Assembly: GCF_003003215.1 (NCBI RefSeq)
Contig: NZ_PVUF01000012.1
Span: 62,001-126,000 of the forward strand
Direction of reading: 5' to 3'
DNA from: Tritonibacter scottomollicae
Lineage (GTDB): Bacteria; Pseudomonadota; Alphaproteobacteria; Rhodobacterales; Rhodobacteraceae
Length of the DNA: 64,000 nucleotides
Made by a program: the position numbers and the translations under genes. Under the pieces are notes generated by a model, which saw nothing but the letters and a program-made list of their open reading frames with translations, ran no database searches and was not told the DNA's origin. Each line of letters opens with the position of its first letter. Position 1 is the first letter of the stretch. This document shows positions 8,656-18,149 of the stretch, one piece after another.

Positions 8656-10236
8656 TTATTTCTTGGTGATGCGGCCATCGGTATAGGCGCTGTAGGGGCC
8701 GACTTCGGCGAGGTATTCGGCAACCACATCGGCAAGGTCGGGGCCGTAGTCGTAGGCGTTCTTGTCGTCGCCTGCGAACATCTTGTAGCCGTCGCCACCG
8801 TTGCGCACGTAGTTGTTGGACACCACGCCGTAGGTTTTGGCAGGATCAATCGCGACCCAAGACTCTCCGTCCATGACCATTACCTCAGAGATACGCGCGC
8901 CCGGCTCTTTGGACGCGTCAAAGGCGAATTTCATCCCGGCAACTTGCGGGAAGCGACCCGCGCCCTCTTCGATCTGACCAACACCGTTTTCCAGCGCGTC
9001 GATCATCGCCTGACCGGAGACCTCAAAGGTAGACAGTGTGTTCTGGAACGGCAGCACGCTCAAGACTTCGCCCATGGTGACTTCGCCCGCGTCGATGGAG
9101 GAGCGCAGACCGCCGCCATTCTGAATTGCCATGCTCACGCCCTGATCTTTCACCCGCGCAAGCATCGCATCGGCAACCAGATTGCCCATGGAGCACTCAC
9201 CTGCCCGGCAGACATCGCGCGAGCCATCAACGATATCCTTGGTTTCCGCAACGATCCGGGTTTTCATTTCCTCGATCGGCGCGCCCATTTCCTTGATGCG
9301 TGCCGTCATCTCCGCATCCGGGGTTACCGATGCATCCAGAAGGATCGGCTCACCCTCAGCTGAGACGACATTGCCCTCATCGTCAAAGGTCACGGTCAAC
9401 TCACCGAGGTATTTGGAATAGGCATAGGCCTGCACCACCGGCACGTCGCCAACCATGGTGGGGTACGGACCAGCGGCGCGATCAGAGGTGTTGGACAGCA
9501 GCGTGTGCGAATGGCCGCCCACCACCAGATCCAGCCCCGGAACCTGCTCGGCAATCTCCATATCCTTGGCGAGCCCCACATGGGTCAGCGCGATGATCTT
9601 GTTCACACCTTCCGCTTGCAGCGCTTCGACATCGGCGGCCAAGCTGTCGATTTCATCCTGAAACACAACATTCGGCCCTGGCGAGGAGGTCTCGACCGTA
9701 TCGGTCGCAAGTGCGGAGATGATGCCGATCTTCTCGCCTCCGACCTCAAGCACCACATGATTGCCGACCTTGCCCTTCAAGAGCGGCTCGGAGGTCAGGT
9801 CAAGATTGCCTGAGATCACCGGAAAGGACACGGTGTCGACGAATTTCTCAAGACCAGCCGGGCCATCGTCGAATTCATGATTGCCAACGGCCATCACATC
9901 ATAGCCGATGTCTTCCATGAACTCAGCCTCGGCCGCGCCTTTGTAGGTTGTGTAGAAGAGCGACCCTTGAAACGGATCGCCTGCATCCAGAAGAACGACG
10001 TTCTGACCTTCCAGCGCACCGCGCATCTCGTCCACCTTGGCCTTCACGCGCGCGATGCCGCCAAAGCACTTGCCCTCGGCCTCATCGTCTGCGCCGCAGG
10101 TGGAATCATACTTGTTGATCGACTCGATGCGGCTGTGAATGTCGTTGGTGTGCAGAATGGTCAGCTTATAGTCCGCTGCGGCCATGCCCGCGGTCAGACC
10201 CAGCGCTGCTGCCGACGTCAGTAAACGTGAAATCAT
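8656..10236 (-). CDS. Periplasmic bifunctional metallophosphatase/5'-nucleotidase
   Basis: A 526-residue secreted enzyme of the UshA/5'-nucleotidase family. The N-terminal signal peptide covers about 20 residues ending in an AAA cleavage region. The calcineurin-like metal motifs are present: HTNDIHS, LLDAGDPFQGS, GNHEFD and GGHSH. The C-terminal 5'-nucleotidase domain includes QNGGGLRSSI and the substrate-stacking YGVVSNNYVRNGGDGY region. It should release phosphate and nucleosides from nucleotides or nucleotide sugars in the periplasm. The ATG at 10236 is chosen because it gives a clean signal peptide; a GTG five codons upstream is possible. Confidence 0.93.
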   Translation of the reverse strand: MISRLLTSAAALGLTAGMAAADYKLTILHTNDIHSRIESINKYDSTCGADDEAEGKCFGGIARVKAKVDEMRGALEGQNVVLLDAGDPFQGSLFYTTYKGAAEAEFMEDIGYDVMAVGNHEFDDGPAGLEKFVDTVSFPVISGNLDLTSEPLLKGKVGNHVVLEVGGEKIGIISALATDTVETSSPGPNVVFQDEIDSLAADVEALQAEGVNKIIALTHVGLAKDMEIAEQVPGLDLVVGGHSHTLLSNTSDRAAGPYPTMVGDVPVVQAYAYSKYLGELTVTFDDEGNVVSAEGEPILLDASVTPDAEMTARIKEMGAPIEEMKTRIVAETKDIVDGSRDVCRAGECSMGNLVADAMLARVKDQGVSMAIQNGGGLRSSIDAGEVTMGEVLSVLPFQNTLSTFEVSGQAMIDALENGVGQIEEGAGRFPQVAGMKFAFDASKEPGARISEVMVMDGESWVAIDPAKTYGVVSNNYVRNGGDGYKMFAGDDKNAYDYGPDLADVVAEYLAEVGPYSAYTDGRITKK

Positions 10237-10424
10237 AGGATAAACCCTCACCTTGTTATGCCACCTCTACCGGCGGTTGTTATGGTCTCAGTATTCGTGA
10301 TCTTTGCCCAAACAGTCAAAAACAAACTTACGTGACACCGCGATGTAGACGCAGGGGAAACTTTGCGCTGCCCTTCGCACAAGCACTCTTGCGCAAAGGG
10401 GGCGTCTGAGGGCATGAGGTGGCC

Positions 10425-10763
10425 ATGCTGATTTACAAGATTTTCCGTGACGACGAATGGCGCGCCTTTGAGGCCGCCGGTGAAACCGATGGCGCGCCCG
10501 TGGACCTTGCGGACGGCTTTATCCACTTCTCGACCGCCCCGCAGGCGGCAGAAACCGCAGCCAAGCATTTCGCGGATGCCGAGGGGCTGTGGCTTCTGGC
10601 GTTTGAGGCGGATCAGATGGGCGATGCGCTCAAATGGGAGCCATCACGCGGTGGCGCACTGTTCCCGCATCTCTATCGCCGGCTGCAACATGCGGAACTG
10701 ATCTGGGCCAAACCGCTGCCGCTGGTTGAAGGCGTTCACCGTTTTCCCGCAGAAATGGTCTGA
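10425..10763 (+). CDS. DUF952 domain-containing protein
   Basis: A 112-residue protein that fits DUF952: MLIYKI at the start, then DGFIHFST (about residues 31-38), and a C-terminal FPHLYRRL block. The family resembles ADP-ribosyltransferase folds, but its function is not established. The ATG at 10425 follows GAGGT; a GTG two codons upstream also exists. The gene lies 33 bases before pyrD and may be cotranscribed with it. Confidence 0.85.
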   Translation: MLIYKIFRDDEWRAFEAAGETDGAPVDLADGFIHFSTAPQAAETAAKHFADAEGLWLLAFEADQMGDALKWEPSRGGALFPHLYRRLQHAELIWAKPLPLVEGVHRFPAEMV

Positions 10764-10796
10764 GCGCGCCGACGCGCAACAAAGGAGGCACGGCCG

Positions 10797-11855
10797 ATGA
10801 AGCTGTCCGAAAAACTGGCGCTGGCCGTGATGCACCGCCTTGATCCCGAAACCGCGCATGGGCTGTCCATCAAGGCTCTGAAATCCGGTCTCACACCCTG
10901 CCCCGGCCCGGTAACATCGCCGCGCCTGAAGACAGAAATTGCCGGTCTGAGCCTGCCCAATCCGGTCGGGCTGGCCGCAGGGTTTGACAAGAACGCCGAG
11001 GCGCTCAGCGCGCTCACGCAGGCCGGTTTCGGGTTTATTGAGGTGGGGGCCGCAACCCCGCGCCCACAACCGGGCAATCCCAAACCGCGCCTGTTTCGCC
11101 TGAGCGAAGATCGCGCGGCGATCAATCGTTTCGGCTTTAACAACGAGGGCATGGAGGCGGTTGGCGCACGCCTTGCTCAGCGACCCAAGGATGGTGTGAT
11201 CGGCCTCAACCTCGGCGCCAACAAAGACAGCGATGACCGCGCGCAGGATTTTGCCCGCGTCCTGAGCCATTGCGGCGCGCATCTGGACTTTGCCACCGTC
11301 AATGTCTCCTCTCCCAACACCGAAAAGCTGCGTGATCTGCAGGGCAAAGCTGCCCTTTCGGCGCTATTGGCAGGGGTCATGGAGGCACGAGAGGGCCTGG
11401 ATCGCCCGATCCCGGTGTTCCTCAAAATTGCACCCGACCTGGATGAGGCAGGTCTTGACGATATCGCTGATGTCGCGCGCGAAAGCGGGATTGATGCGGT
11501 GATTGCAACCAATACGACGCTTGCCCGCGATGGTCTGAAAAGCGCGCAGCGCGATGAAATGGGCGGGCTCTCCGGCGCACCATTGTTTGAAAAATCCACC
11601 CGGGTGCTGGCACAGCTCTCCTCCCGGCTTGACGGTGCCGTGCCGATCATCGGTGTGGGCGGAATTTCCTCGGCTGAGGACGCCTATGCCAAGATCCGCG
11701 CGGGTGCATCAGCGGTGCAGTTCTATACCGCGCTGGTCTATGGCGGCCTGTCACTTGCAGCAGAGATCGCCAATGGCCTTGATGCGCTTCTGGCGCGCGA
11801 CGGACATGACAGTGTCGCGCAAGCGGTTGGCACAGATCGCGCAACTTGGCTCTAG
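10797..11855 (+). CDS. pyrD: Dihydroorotate dehydrogenase (quinone), class 2
   Basis: A 352-residue FMN enzyme catalysing the fourth step of pyrimidine synthesis, oxidation of dihydroorotate to orotate with electrons passed to ubiquinone at the inner membrane. The N-terminal helical extension (about 40 residues) and the catalytic serine in VNVSSPNTE mark class 2. NRFGFNNEG and the C-terminal [15 protein letters not shown] phosphate-binding motif are also present. It starts after a strong AAAGGAGG ribosome site. Confidence 0.96.
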   Translation: MKLSEKLALAVMHRLDPETAHGLSIKALKSGLTPCPGPVTSPRLKTEIAGLSLPNPVGLAAGFDKNAEALSALTQAGFGFIEVGAATPRPQPGNPKPRLFRLSEDRAAINRFGFNNEGMEAVGARLAQRPKDGVIGLNLGANKDSDDRAQDFARVLSHCGAHLDFATVNVSSPNTEKLRDLQGKAALSALLAGVMEAREGLDRPIPVFLKIAPDLDEAGLDDIADVARESGIDAVIATNTTLARDGLKSAQRDEMGGLSGAPLFEKSTRVLAQLSSRLDGAVPIIGVGGISSAEDAYAKIRAGASAVQFYTALVYGGLSLAAEIANGLDALLARDGHDSVAQAVGTDRATWL

Positions 11856-11927
11856 TCATCCAAGGAAGCCGGGGGAGCTCCCGCCCGTCAGGGATGCTTT
11901 AAAAAGCCCCCCTTCCCGTTGGGCCCG

Positions 11928-11956
11928 GCAGGCCGCGCCAAAGGCGCGGCCTGCCC
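11928..11956. terminator. Strong hairpin between convergent pyrD and the MATE gene
   Basis: A perfect 13-bp inverted repeat with an AAA loop: GGCAGGCCGCGCC at 11928-11940 and GGCGCGGCCTGCC at 11944-11956. It has no flanking T-run. It sits in the 199-base gap between two convergent genes and could act as a bidirectional transcription barrier. A second smaller hairpin, GATTTGC-GATA-GCAAATC, lies at 11995-12012. Confidence 0.5.
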
Positions 11957-12054
11957 CCGGCGATTTGCAAACAAAGCGCAAAACCTCACCAGTGATTTGC
12001 GATAGCAAATCTCCGCTTGGTATCAGGCGCCTCGCAAAGCGTCAGCGCAGCACT

Positions 12055-13380
12055 TCATACGGCAGACGCAATCGACGCCTCCAGCCGAGGGTAGCGGGCC
12101 GCCAGCGTCGCCGCGCGGGCGAGGTTCAGCACCATCAGCGCCAGCCACAGTCCGTGATTTCCCAGCACCGGGACACAGACCACAAGCGCGATCACGTAGA
12201 TCCCCACCGCCTGGATCATCGCGATCCGCATGTCGCGGGTCCAGGTGGCACCGATGTAGATGCCGTCGAACATGTAGCTTGCCACGCTGATCAGCGGTGC
12301 CAGTGCCACCCAGATCAGATAGCTCCGCGCGGTTTCACGCACCTCCGGCGCCGTGGCCATCAGATCGATCAGCGCAGGTCCGCCGCACCAGAAGGCCAGC
12401 GCCAGAGCCACCGCGAAGCACACACCCCAGTGTGACGACACAAGCGCTGCCCGGCGCAGGCGCACAGGGTCCCGCGCGCCCACTGCCCCGCCCACCAGCG
12501 CCTCGGCGCTGAAGGCGAACCCATCCAATGCAAAGGCGGTGATCTCGATAAACTGGATCAGCACCTGATTGGACGCCAAGGTCACATCGCCCAGATCCGC
12601 GCCAAGGAACAGGAAGGTTGTGAACGACAGCGTCAGCAGCACCGACCGCACCATGATGTCGCCATTGACCTGCATCATCCGCTTCAGCCGCGCACGGTCG
12701 AAAATCCGCGCCCAATCGTACCACTGGTCGCCCGCAAAGGCCGATCTGCACAGCCAGAGGCCAAAGGCCAGCCCCGTCCACTCGGCGATCAGCGTCGCGA
12801 TGGCGACCCCTTCGACGCCCCAGCCGAGCCCCAGCACGAACCACAGGTCCAGCGCGATATTGAGCCCGTTCATCCAGATCTGCAGCAGGAAGACCCCCCG
12901 CGTGCGCTCGATCGCGATCAGCCAGCCCGTCACGGCATATAGCCCGATGGTCGCAGGCGCGCCCCAGATGCGGATCTGCAGATATTGCCGCGCCAGGCCC
13001 TCCACCTCGGCACTGGCGGGCGCCAGCGCGAATGCCCCCCAGAACACCGCCACCTGCGCCAGGATAAAGAACAGCCCCGCGCCGCCTGCAAGGATCAGCC
13101 CCCGCATCAGCAGCGCGCCGGTCTCGGCCTCATCTCCGGCGCCGCGCGCCTGTGCCGCCAGACCGGTGGTGCCCATGCGCAGAAAACCGAACACCCAGTA
13201 GATGGTCGACAGGATCACCGCGCCGATGCCAACGGCGCCGATTGGGGCCGCCTCGCCCAGCTGCCCCACCACGCCCGTATCCACCGCACCCAGGATCGGC
13301 ACGGTGGCATTGGACAGAACGATGGGCAGCGCGATTTTCAACACCCGGCTGTGGGTGATCGGTCCGGAGGCCTCCGACAT
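12055..13380 (-). CDS. MATE family efflux transporter
   Basis: A 441-residue protein with about twelve membrane helices, typical of the DinF branch of MATE antiporters. The N-terminal ALPIVLSNATVPILGAVDTGVVGQLG matches the family start, and a repeat of this pattern appears in the second half (residues about 235-260). It should export organic cations or toxic metabolites with a Na+ or H+ gradient. Its start lies 18 bases after the stop of a thioesterase gene on the same strand, so the three leftward genes may form one operon. Confidence 0.92.
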   Translation of the reverse strand: MSEASGPITHSRVLKIALPIVLSNATVPILGAVDTGVVGQLGEAAPIGAVGIGAVILSTIYWVFGFLRMGTTGLAAQARGAGDEAETGALLMRGLILAGGAGLFFILAQVAVFWGAFALAPASAEVEGLARQYLQIRIWGAPATIGLYAVTGWLIAIERTRGVFLLQIWMNGLNIALDLWFVLGLGWGVEGVAIATLIAEWTGLAFGLWLCRSAFAGDQWYDWARIFDRARLKRMMQVNGDIMVRSVLLTLSFTTFLFLGADLGDVTLASNQVLIQFIEITAFALDGFAFSAEALVGGAVGARDPVRLRRAALVSSHWGVCFAVALALAFWCGGPALIDLMATAPEVRETARSYLIWVALAPLISVASYMFDGIYIGATWTRDMRIAMIQAVGIYVIALVVCVPVLGNHGLWLALMVLNLARAATLAARYPRLEASIASAV

Positions 13381-13398
13381 GAAATTGGTCCTTCGTGA

Positions 13399-13917
13399 TC
13401 AGCCCTCGGACGGGCGCTCCTGCGGCATCAGGAAATGCCCGGTCGCCTGGGCAAACAGCTTGTCCTTGTGGTCCTGCCAGGCCGCCACATGCACCGAGGC
13501 ATAGCGCCGTCCGGAGCGGTTCACGGTGGCGCGCGCGTAGGAATCACGCGGCAGGCCGGAGCGCAGGTAATCCACCGTGAAATCAATGGTCTTGGGCAGG
13601 CGCGGCATCTGCCCCGCCGCCATCGTTTCCACATCCAGATCACCGCTTTCGAACTGTGGCCAGAGGTGGAACCACTGCAGAGTGATCACCGAGGTCACCT
13701 CGAGAAACGCTGCCGTGGCCCCGCCGTGGATCGCCGGCAGCATCGGGTTGCCAATCAGATTGTTATGGAAATGCATGGTCGAGGTCAGCTCATCGCCGCG
13801 ACGCTCGAAGGTGATGCCAAGAAAGCCGATGTAAGGCACCGATTCCACCAGCGCCGCAAGGGCCGCATCACGGCGTTGCTTGATCACCTGCACGGGTTCA
13901 GGACGCGGGCGGCTCAT
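13399..13917 (-). CDS. PaaI family thioesterase (first of a pair)
   Basis: A 172-residue hot-dog-fold protein. The family signature is seen at about residues 60-72 (LPAIHGGATAAFLE) and in the strand IDFTVDYLRSGLPRDSYARATV. It should hydrolyse acyl-CoA or acyl-ACP; the substrate is not evident. Its start overlaps the stop of the next thioesterase by four bases, indicating coupled translation. Confidence 0.85.
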   Translation of the reverse strand: MSRPRPEPVQVIKQRRDAALAALVESVPYIGFLGITFERRGDELTSTMHFHNNLIGNPMLPAIHGGATAAFLEVTSVITLQWFHLWPQFESGDLDVETMAAGQMPRLPKTIDFTVDYLRSGLPRDSYARATVNRSGRRYASVHVAAWQDHKDKLFAQATGHFLMPQERPSEG

Positions 13918-14336
13918 GATTTCATCTCCACTGTGAAAGCGCCGGAGGCGGTGGCCACGGGTGTCTCGCTCTGCTCATCCGTCGCCACCGCGCGCACAAA
14001 GGCGACATTGCGGGTCACGTGGTGACATGTGGCGGTGGTGGTGATGGTCTGACCCGGCGTTGCGCCACGCATATAGTCGATGCGCAGGTCGATGGTGGCA
14101 GTGCTGGAGGGCGCGCTCGGGTGGCTCATCACCGCCGCACCACAGCAGGTGTCCATCAGCGCCGAGACCGCGCCGCCATGGATGACGCCGGTGTCCGGAT
14201 CCCCGATCAGCTTCTTATCGTAGGGCATCACGATCACCGCGCGCCCCTCGCCGATCTCTGTCAGCTCCATTCCCAGCGCACGCGAATGCGGGATCGCCTC
14301 GATGAACTGGCGCGCCAGTTGCGTCTTGTCTGCCAT
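13914..14336 (-). CDS. PaaI family thioesterase (second of a pair)
   Basis: A 140-residue hot-dog-fold thioesterase with TGVIHGGAVSALMDTCCGAAV at about residues 48-68 and IDLRIDYMRGATPGQTI. It is shorter than, and clearly paralogous to, the downstream neighbour. The pair might act as a heteromer, but that is inference. It is the first gene of the leftward unit thioesterase-thioesterase-MATE and is divergent from a MerR regulator (124-base gap). Confidence 0.87.
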   Translation of the reverse strand: MADKTQLARQFIEAIPHSRALGMELTEIGEGRAVIVMPYDKKLIGDPDTGVIHGGAVSALMDTCCGAAVMSHPSAPSSTATIDLRIDYMRGATPGQTITTTATCHHVTRNVAFVRAVATDEQSETPVATASGAFTVEMKS

Positions 14337-14460
14337 GGGGAGCTCCTTGTCGCTGTTGCCTCATTTATCAGGTCCCGCTCTCCAAAGCGCAAGGCTTGCA
14401 AAACTCCCAGTTGCACCGCTCGGTTCACTTCCTTAGGTTGCCCCACAAGGGAGGACGTGG

Positions 14461-14832
14461 ATGACCGAAACAAAACTGTCATTCAAGGAGATGTGCGCCG
14501 AGTTCGAAGTGACTCCGCGCACCCTGCGCTATTACGAATACATCGAACTGCTGCAACCAGAGCGGCAGGGGCGGTCCCGCTTCTATGGGCCCCGCGATGT
14601 GGCGCGGATGAAGCTGATCCTGCGTGGGCGCAAGTTCGGCTTCCAGCTGGAAGAGATCCGCCAGTGGCTCCTGATCTATGACAAGGAAGGCGACGCGGCC
14701 CAAAACCGTGCCTTCATCGAAATGGCCGACCGCCAACTGAAGGAGCTGGAACATCAGCGCCAGCAGATCGACGAGGCGATGGAAGAGCTGACCGACCTGC
14801 GCAAGGTGACCCTGAACCTGCTGGATGGCTGA
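14461..14832 (+). CDS. MerR family transcriptional regulator (first of two)
   Basis: A 123-residue protein. Residues about 8-75 form the MerR winged helix (EVTPRTLRYYEYIELL, then a G-R-x-R-x-Y-x-x-x-D-V-A-R-x-K wing), followed by a C-terminal coiled coil from about residue 80. There is no metal-binding cysteine set, so an organic effector is likely. It is a close paralogue of the regulator at 15551, and both are followed by fatty-acid degradation genes. Confidence 0.88.
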   Translation: MTETKLSFKEMCAEFEVTPRTLRYYEYIELLQPERQGRSRFYGPRDVARMKLILRGRKFGFQLEEIRQWLLIYDKEGDAAQNRAFIEMADRQLKELEHQRQQIDEAMEELTDLRKVTLNLLDG

Positions 14833-14946
14833 TCTGCTCTTGTGAGGCGCAAGACCCGGCTTGGGTTTTGGATCGGTGCCAATATCTCAACTGCGGTCGC
14901 ACCCTAGTCGTGATGCACGCTTGGACCTTTCAGCCATGAAACATCT

Positions 14947-15210
14947 ATGAAGAACTTTCGCTGGCAAGTCGCCGGAAACGTCCAAGGCAATTGTTTGTCA
15001 GTAGAGCTGATCGATGAATACGGAGATGTATTTGCGGACATATCTCGCTGCGATGGCCCCAATGCACTCACACTCAACACCTATGGCAACGACATTGATC
15101 TCGGCATCGTGGAGGCATTCATCCGCGTCGCCCGCGAAAGATTGGAGTGTTTTGAAGACGGTTCGTCGCTGACAAAGGCCCGAACCAACCAGAGATTTAC
15201 AACAGAGTGA
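14947..15210 (+). CDS. Small hypothetical protein
   Basis: An 87-residue protein I do not recognise. The sequence is regular and soluble, with the N-terminal half likely beta-stranded (FRWQVAGNVQGNCLSVELID) and an amphipathic helix at about residues 55-70. No signal peptide or cysteine cluster is present. It lies between two MerR paralogues on the same strand. Confidence 0.55.
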   Translation: MKNFRWQVAGNVQGNCLSVELIDEYGDVFADISRCDGPNALTLNTYGNDIDLGIVEAFIRVARERLECFEDGSSLTKARTNQRFTTE

Positions 15211-15550
15211 GAGGCCGTGTAGACCCGCTCTTTCAACTTCGCTGACAGTCACACCAGAATTTCCAGTGCAGACAGCCCCGTCACGCCAACGGGCACGACA
15301 AAGCCCCGACCTGCACAGAAAACCCCTTATTTTACGCTTGTTTTCCGGTCGTTGCGCCGGAGAGCTTCGGCAGTTTTCTGCCCTTCCAGCTCACGACGTC
15401 ACGTCAAACCGCCCTGCCACCACGTCACCCTTTGAAGTGACGCGGCGTCGAAGTTACGTAAACGTCAAGTTCATGTTGTAACTCTCGACAAGAGCCGCCA
15501 AGGTTTACGCAGACGACGCCAACGTAAAGCAACATCTGAGTGACGCCCCC
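15211..15550. other. Intergenic region holding the promoter of the second MerR gene
   Basis: A 340-base stretch without a convincing gene. Its right half carries several inverted repeats: CGTCAC/GTGACG at 15423-15442, a LiuR-like palindrome at 15454-15468 and TTTACG/CGTAAA at 15504-15528. The left half shows nothing clear. Confidence 0.5.
15454..15468 (+). promoter_or_regulatory. Probable MerR (LiuR/AcuR-type) operator
   Basis: TTACGTAAACGTCAA resembles the TTTACGTAAACGTAAA-type site described for LiuR, the MerR regulator of branched-chain amino acid and fatty acid degradation in proteobacteria. It lies 83 bases before the MerR gene at 15551. A related TTTACG...CGTAAA pair lies at 15504-15528. 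Autoregulation is inferred from position. Confidence 0.55.
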
Positions 15551-15952
15551 ATGACTGAAGACACCAAATCCATTCGCGATATGTGTGACGAGTTCGGAGT
15601 GACTCCGCGCACGTTGCGATTTTACGAAGCCAAGGAATTGCTGTTCCCAGTCCGGGACGGGCAAAAACGCTTGTTCACCAAACGCGACCGGGCGCGGCTG
15701 AAACTCATCCTGCGTGGCAAGCGATTTGGCTTTAGCCTTGAAGAAATCCGCCAGCTTCTGGACCTCTATCACATGGGTGACCAGCAACTGACGCAGCTGA
15801 GCCGCACCTATGACATTGCCCAGGACCGTCTGGCCGACATGGAACGCCAGCGCGACGAGCTGACCGAGGCAATTGATGACCTGAAGGATCAGCTGAAATG
15901 GGGCGAGAAAGTCATCGCCTCGATGAAAACAAACGCCAAGGCGGCCGAGTAA
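15551..15952 (+). CDS. MerR family transcriptional regulator (LiuR-like) of the fatty-acid unit
   Basis: A 133-residue MerR protein. The winged helix at about residues 10-75 contains GVTPRTLRFYEAKELLFPVR and KLILRGKRFGFSLEEIRQLL. The C-terminal coiled coil lacks metal-binding cysteines, as in acyl-CoA-responsive members such as LiuR. It lies 65 bases upstream of an acyl-CoA dehydrogenase and probably controls the acdC-fadA-fadJ unit and itself through the upstream palindrome. Confidence 0.88.
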   Translation: MTEDTKSIRDMCDEFGVTPRTLRFYEAKELLFPVRDGQKRLFTKRDRARLKLILRGKRFGFSLEEIRQLLDLYHMGDQQLTQLSRTYDIAQDRLADMERQRDELTEAIDDLKDQLKWGEKVIASMKTNAKAAE

Positions 15953-16017
15953 CCCTCACCGCCCTGTCCGCCTGATTGAATCCGCAAACCGCACCACTCC
16001 AACCAACGAGGACCGCG

Positions 16018-17799
16018 ATGCCGAGCTATACCGCCCCCACCAAGGACACACAATTTGTCCTGCATGACGTGCTGAACATCAAGGAGTCGGGCATCCCCGG
16101 CTACGACGAACTGGAACGCGACTTCACCGGCGCCGTGCTGGAAGAAGCAGGCAAGATCGCCCGTGACGTGCTGCACCCGCTGAACGTGGTGGGCGACACC
16201 GAAGGCTGCCGACTGGAAAACGGTGTGGTCTACACCCCGACCGGTTTTAAGGCCGCATTCGAGCAAGTAAAGGAAGGCGGCTGGCCCGGTCTCGACATGC
16301 CGGAGCAATACGGTGGTCAGAACATGCCCTATGTGATGGGCACCGCCGTGGGTGAGTTCTTCTCCGCTGCCAACCAGGCCTTCACCATGTATCAGGGCCT
16401 GACCCATGGCGCGGCCTCGGCGATTTTGGTGCATGGCACCGATGAGCAGAAGGACAAGTATCTGCCCAAAATGGTCTCCTGCGAATGGACCGGCACCATG
16501 AACCTTACGGAGCCCCATTGCGGCACCGACCTCGGGCTGATGCGTACCAAGGCAGAGCCGCAGGACGATGGCTCCTACGCGATCTCCGGCCAGAAGATCT
16601 TCATCTCCGCCGGCGATCACGACATGTCCGACAACGTGATCCATCTGGTGCTGGCCAAGATCCCGGGCGGCCCCGAGGGCATCAAGGGCGTTTCGCTGTT
16701 CATCGTGCCGAAATTCCTGGTTAAAGACGACGGCTCCGTTGGCGAACGCAACGGTGTCTCGGTCGGCAACATCGAAGAGAAGATGGGCATCCACGGCAAC
16801 TCCACCTGCGTCATGAACTACGACGGCGCCAAAGGCTGGCTGCTCGGTGACATGCATAAAGGCATGCGCGCCATGTTCACCATGATGAACGAGGCCCGTC
16901 TGGGCGTCGGCATGCAAGGTGTGGCGCAGGCCGAAGCCGCCTATCAAAACGCGGTGGACTACGCCAAGGACCGCCTGCAGGGCCGTGATGTGACCGGTGC
17001 AAAAAATCCCGACGGCCCCGCCGATCCGCTGATCGTGCACCCGGACATCCGCCGCAGCCTGATGGATCAGAAAAGCTTTGCCGAGGGCGCACGCGCGTTC
17101 CTTCTGTGGGGCGCCACGCAGATCGACAAGGCCCACCGCGGCGAGGACAAGGATGCCGACGGCCTGATCTCGCTGATGACTCCGGTCATCAAGGGGTTCC
17201 TGACCGACCAAGGTTACGACATGACCGTGAAGGCGCAGCAGGTCTATGGCGGCCATGGCTACATCGAGGAATGGGGCATGTCGCAATACACCCGCGACGC
17301 CCGCATCGCGATGATCTATGAGGGCGCAAACGGCGTGCAGGCGCTGGATCTGGTGGGCCGCAAGCTGGCGCAGGACGGCGGCAAGCATGTGATGGCTTTC
17401 TTTGATCTCGTCAAAGGGTTCTGCAAGGAAAACGCCGAACTTTCCGACGATTACGCAAAGGACTTCATCGAACCCCTGAAGGCGGCATCGAAGGATTTGC
17501 AGGCGGCGGGGATGTATTTCATGCAAAACGGCATGAAGAATCCCAACCACGCGCTCGCAGGTTCCAACGACTTCATGCACATGTTCGGCCACGTCTGCCT
17601 CGGCTTGATGTGGGCGATGATGGGCAAGGCGGCCAAATCGGCGCTTGACGCCGGGGCCTCTGACGCGGCGTTCTACGAGACAAAGCTCGCCACCGGCCGC
17701 TACTACATGGCACGTCAGCTGCCCGCGACCAAACTGCACCTTGCCCGCATCGAGACCGGCGCCGACACGGTGATGGCGCTCGACGCCGCGCAGTTCTAA
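16018..17799 (+). CDS. Acyl-CoA dehydrogenase, long form with extended C-terminal domain
   Basis: A 593-residue FAD enzyme of the group that carries an extra C-terminal domain, as in DmdC (methylthiopropanoyl-CoA dehydrogenase) and AidB-like enzymes. It contains [15 protein letters not shown] (FAD/substrate loop, about residues 160-174), the acyl-CoA dehydrogenase signature near [20 protein letters not shown], and the catalytic glutamate in [14 protein letters not shown]. The ATG at 16018 follows AACGAGGA; an in-frame ATG-less extension upstream is not needed. It may act on straight-chain or sulfur-containing acyl-CoAs; the exact substrate cannot be read from sequence. Confidence 0.92.
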   Translation: MPSYTAPTKDTQFVLHDVLNIKESGIPGYDELERDFTGAVLEEAGKIARDVLHPLNVVGDTEGCRLENGVVYTPTGFKAAFEQVKEGGWPGLDMPEQYGGQNMPYVMGTAVGEFFSAANQAFTMYQGLTHGAASAILVHGTDEQKDKYLPKMVSCEWTGTMNLTEPHCGTDLGLMRTKAEPQDDGSYAISGQKIFISAGDHDMSDNVIHLVLAKIPGGPEGIKGVSLFIVPKFLVKDDGSVGERNGVSVGNIEEKMGIHGNSTCVMNYDGAKGWLLGDMHKGMRAMFTMMNEARLGVGMQGVAQAEAAYQNAVDYAKDRLQGRDVTGAKNPDGPADPLIVHPDIRRSLMDQKSFAEGARAFLLWGATQIDKAHRGEDKDADGLISLMTPVIKGFLTDQGYDMTVKAQQVYGGHGYIEEWGMSQYTRDARIAMIYEGANGVQALDLVGRKLAQDGGKHVMAFFDLVKGFCKENAELSDDYAKDFIEPLKAASKDLQAAGMYFMQNGMKNPNHALAGSNDFMHMFGHVCLGLMWAMMGKAAKSALDAGASDAAFYETKLATGRYYMARQLPATKLHLARIETGADTVMALDAAQF

Positions 17800-17892
17800 T
17801 CGCGATCTGCGACATGACAGCGGATGTGCCCTTCAGGGCGCATCCGGTCCCTTCTGCAGCCGGGGCGCATTTGGAAAAGAGAGGATCCGAAT

Positions 17893-18105
17893 ATGCCCAA
17901 ACGTTTTCGCCTGACCCGCCGCTTTCCCGTCGCCATGACGGAGGACGGATTTCGCAGGCTCAAGCGCTTTGCCCAAGAGGCCGGACTGGACGAGGGAGAG
18001 GCGCTGTCCTTTCTGTTCGAGAATTTCGACAGCGTGATCAATGAGGACAATCTGACCCACCGCATGCGGCTGTTCAACGCCGAGCTGGAGGATCGAAAAC
18101 GCTGA
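17893..18105 (+). CDS. Small hypothetical protein between acyl-CoA dehydrogenases
   Basis: A 70-residue basic/acidic protein with no membrane segment (MPKRFRLTRRFPVAMTEDGF at the start). The ATG at 17893 follows a GAGAGGATC ribosome site. The N-terminal 15 residues are strongly basic and the rest is helical and acidic, resembling a small ribbon-helix-helix-like protein. No function is assigned. It is cotranscribed with its neighbours judging by 45-90-base gaps. Confidence 0.65.
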   Translation: MPKRFRLTRRFPVAMTEDGFRRLKRFAQEAGLDEGEALSFLFENFDSVINEDNLTHRMRLFNAELEDRKR

Positions 18106-18149
18106 CGCCCGGACCCGAATCCTGAACCGGGGCGTCAAAGGGGAGAGAG

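Noticed and set aside
15889-17739. Very long open frame on the minus strand opposite the acyl-CoA dehydrogenase
   Set aside because: It is antisense to a clear enzyme gene, is His- and Gly-rich without any domain, and arises from G+C-biased codon use. The same applies to long minus-strand frames opposite fadJ (21833-24148), maeB (34853-36721) and prpE (37312-38673).
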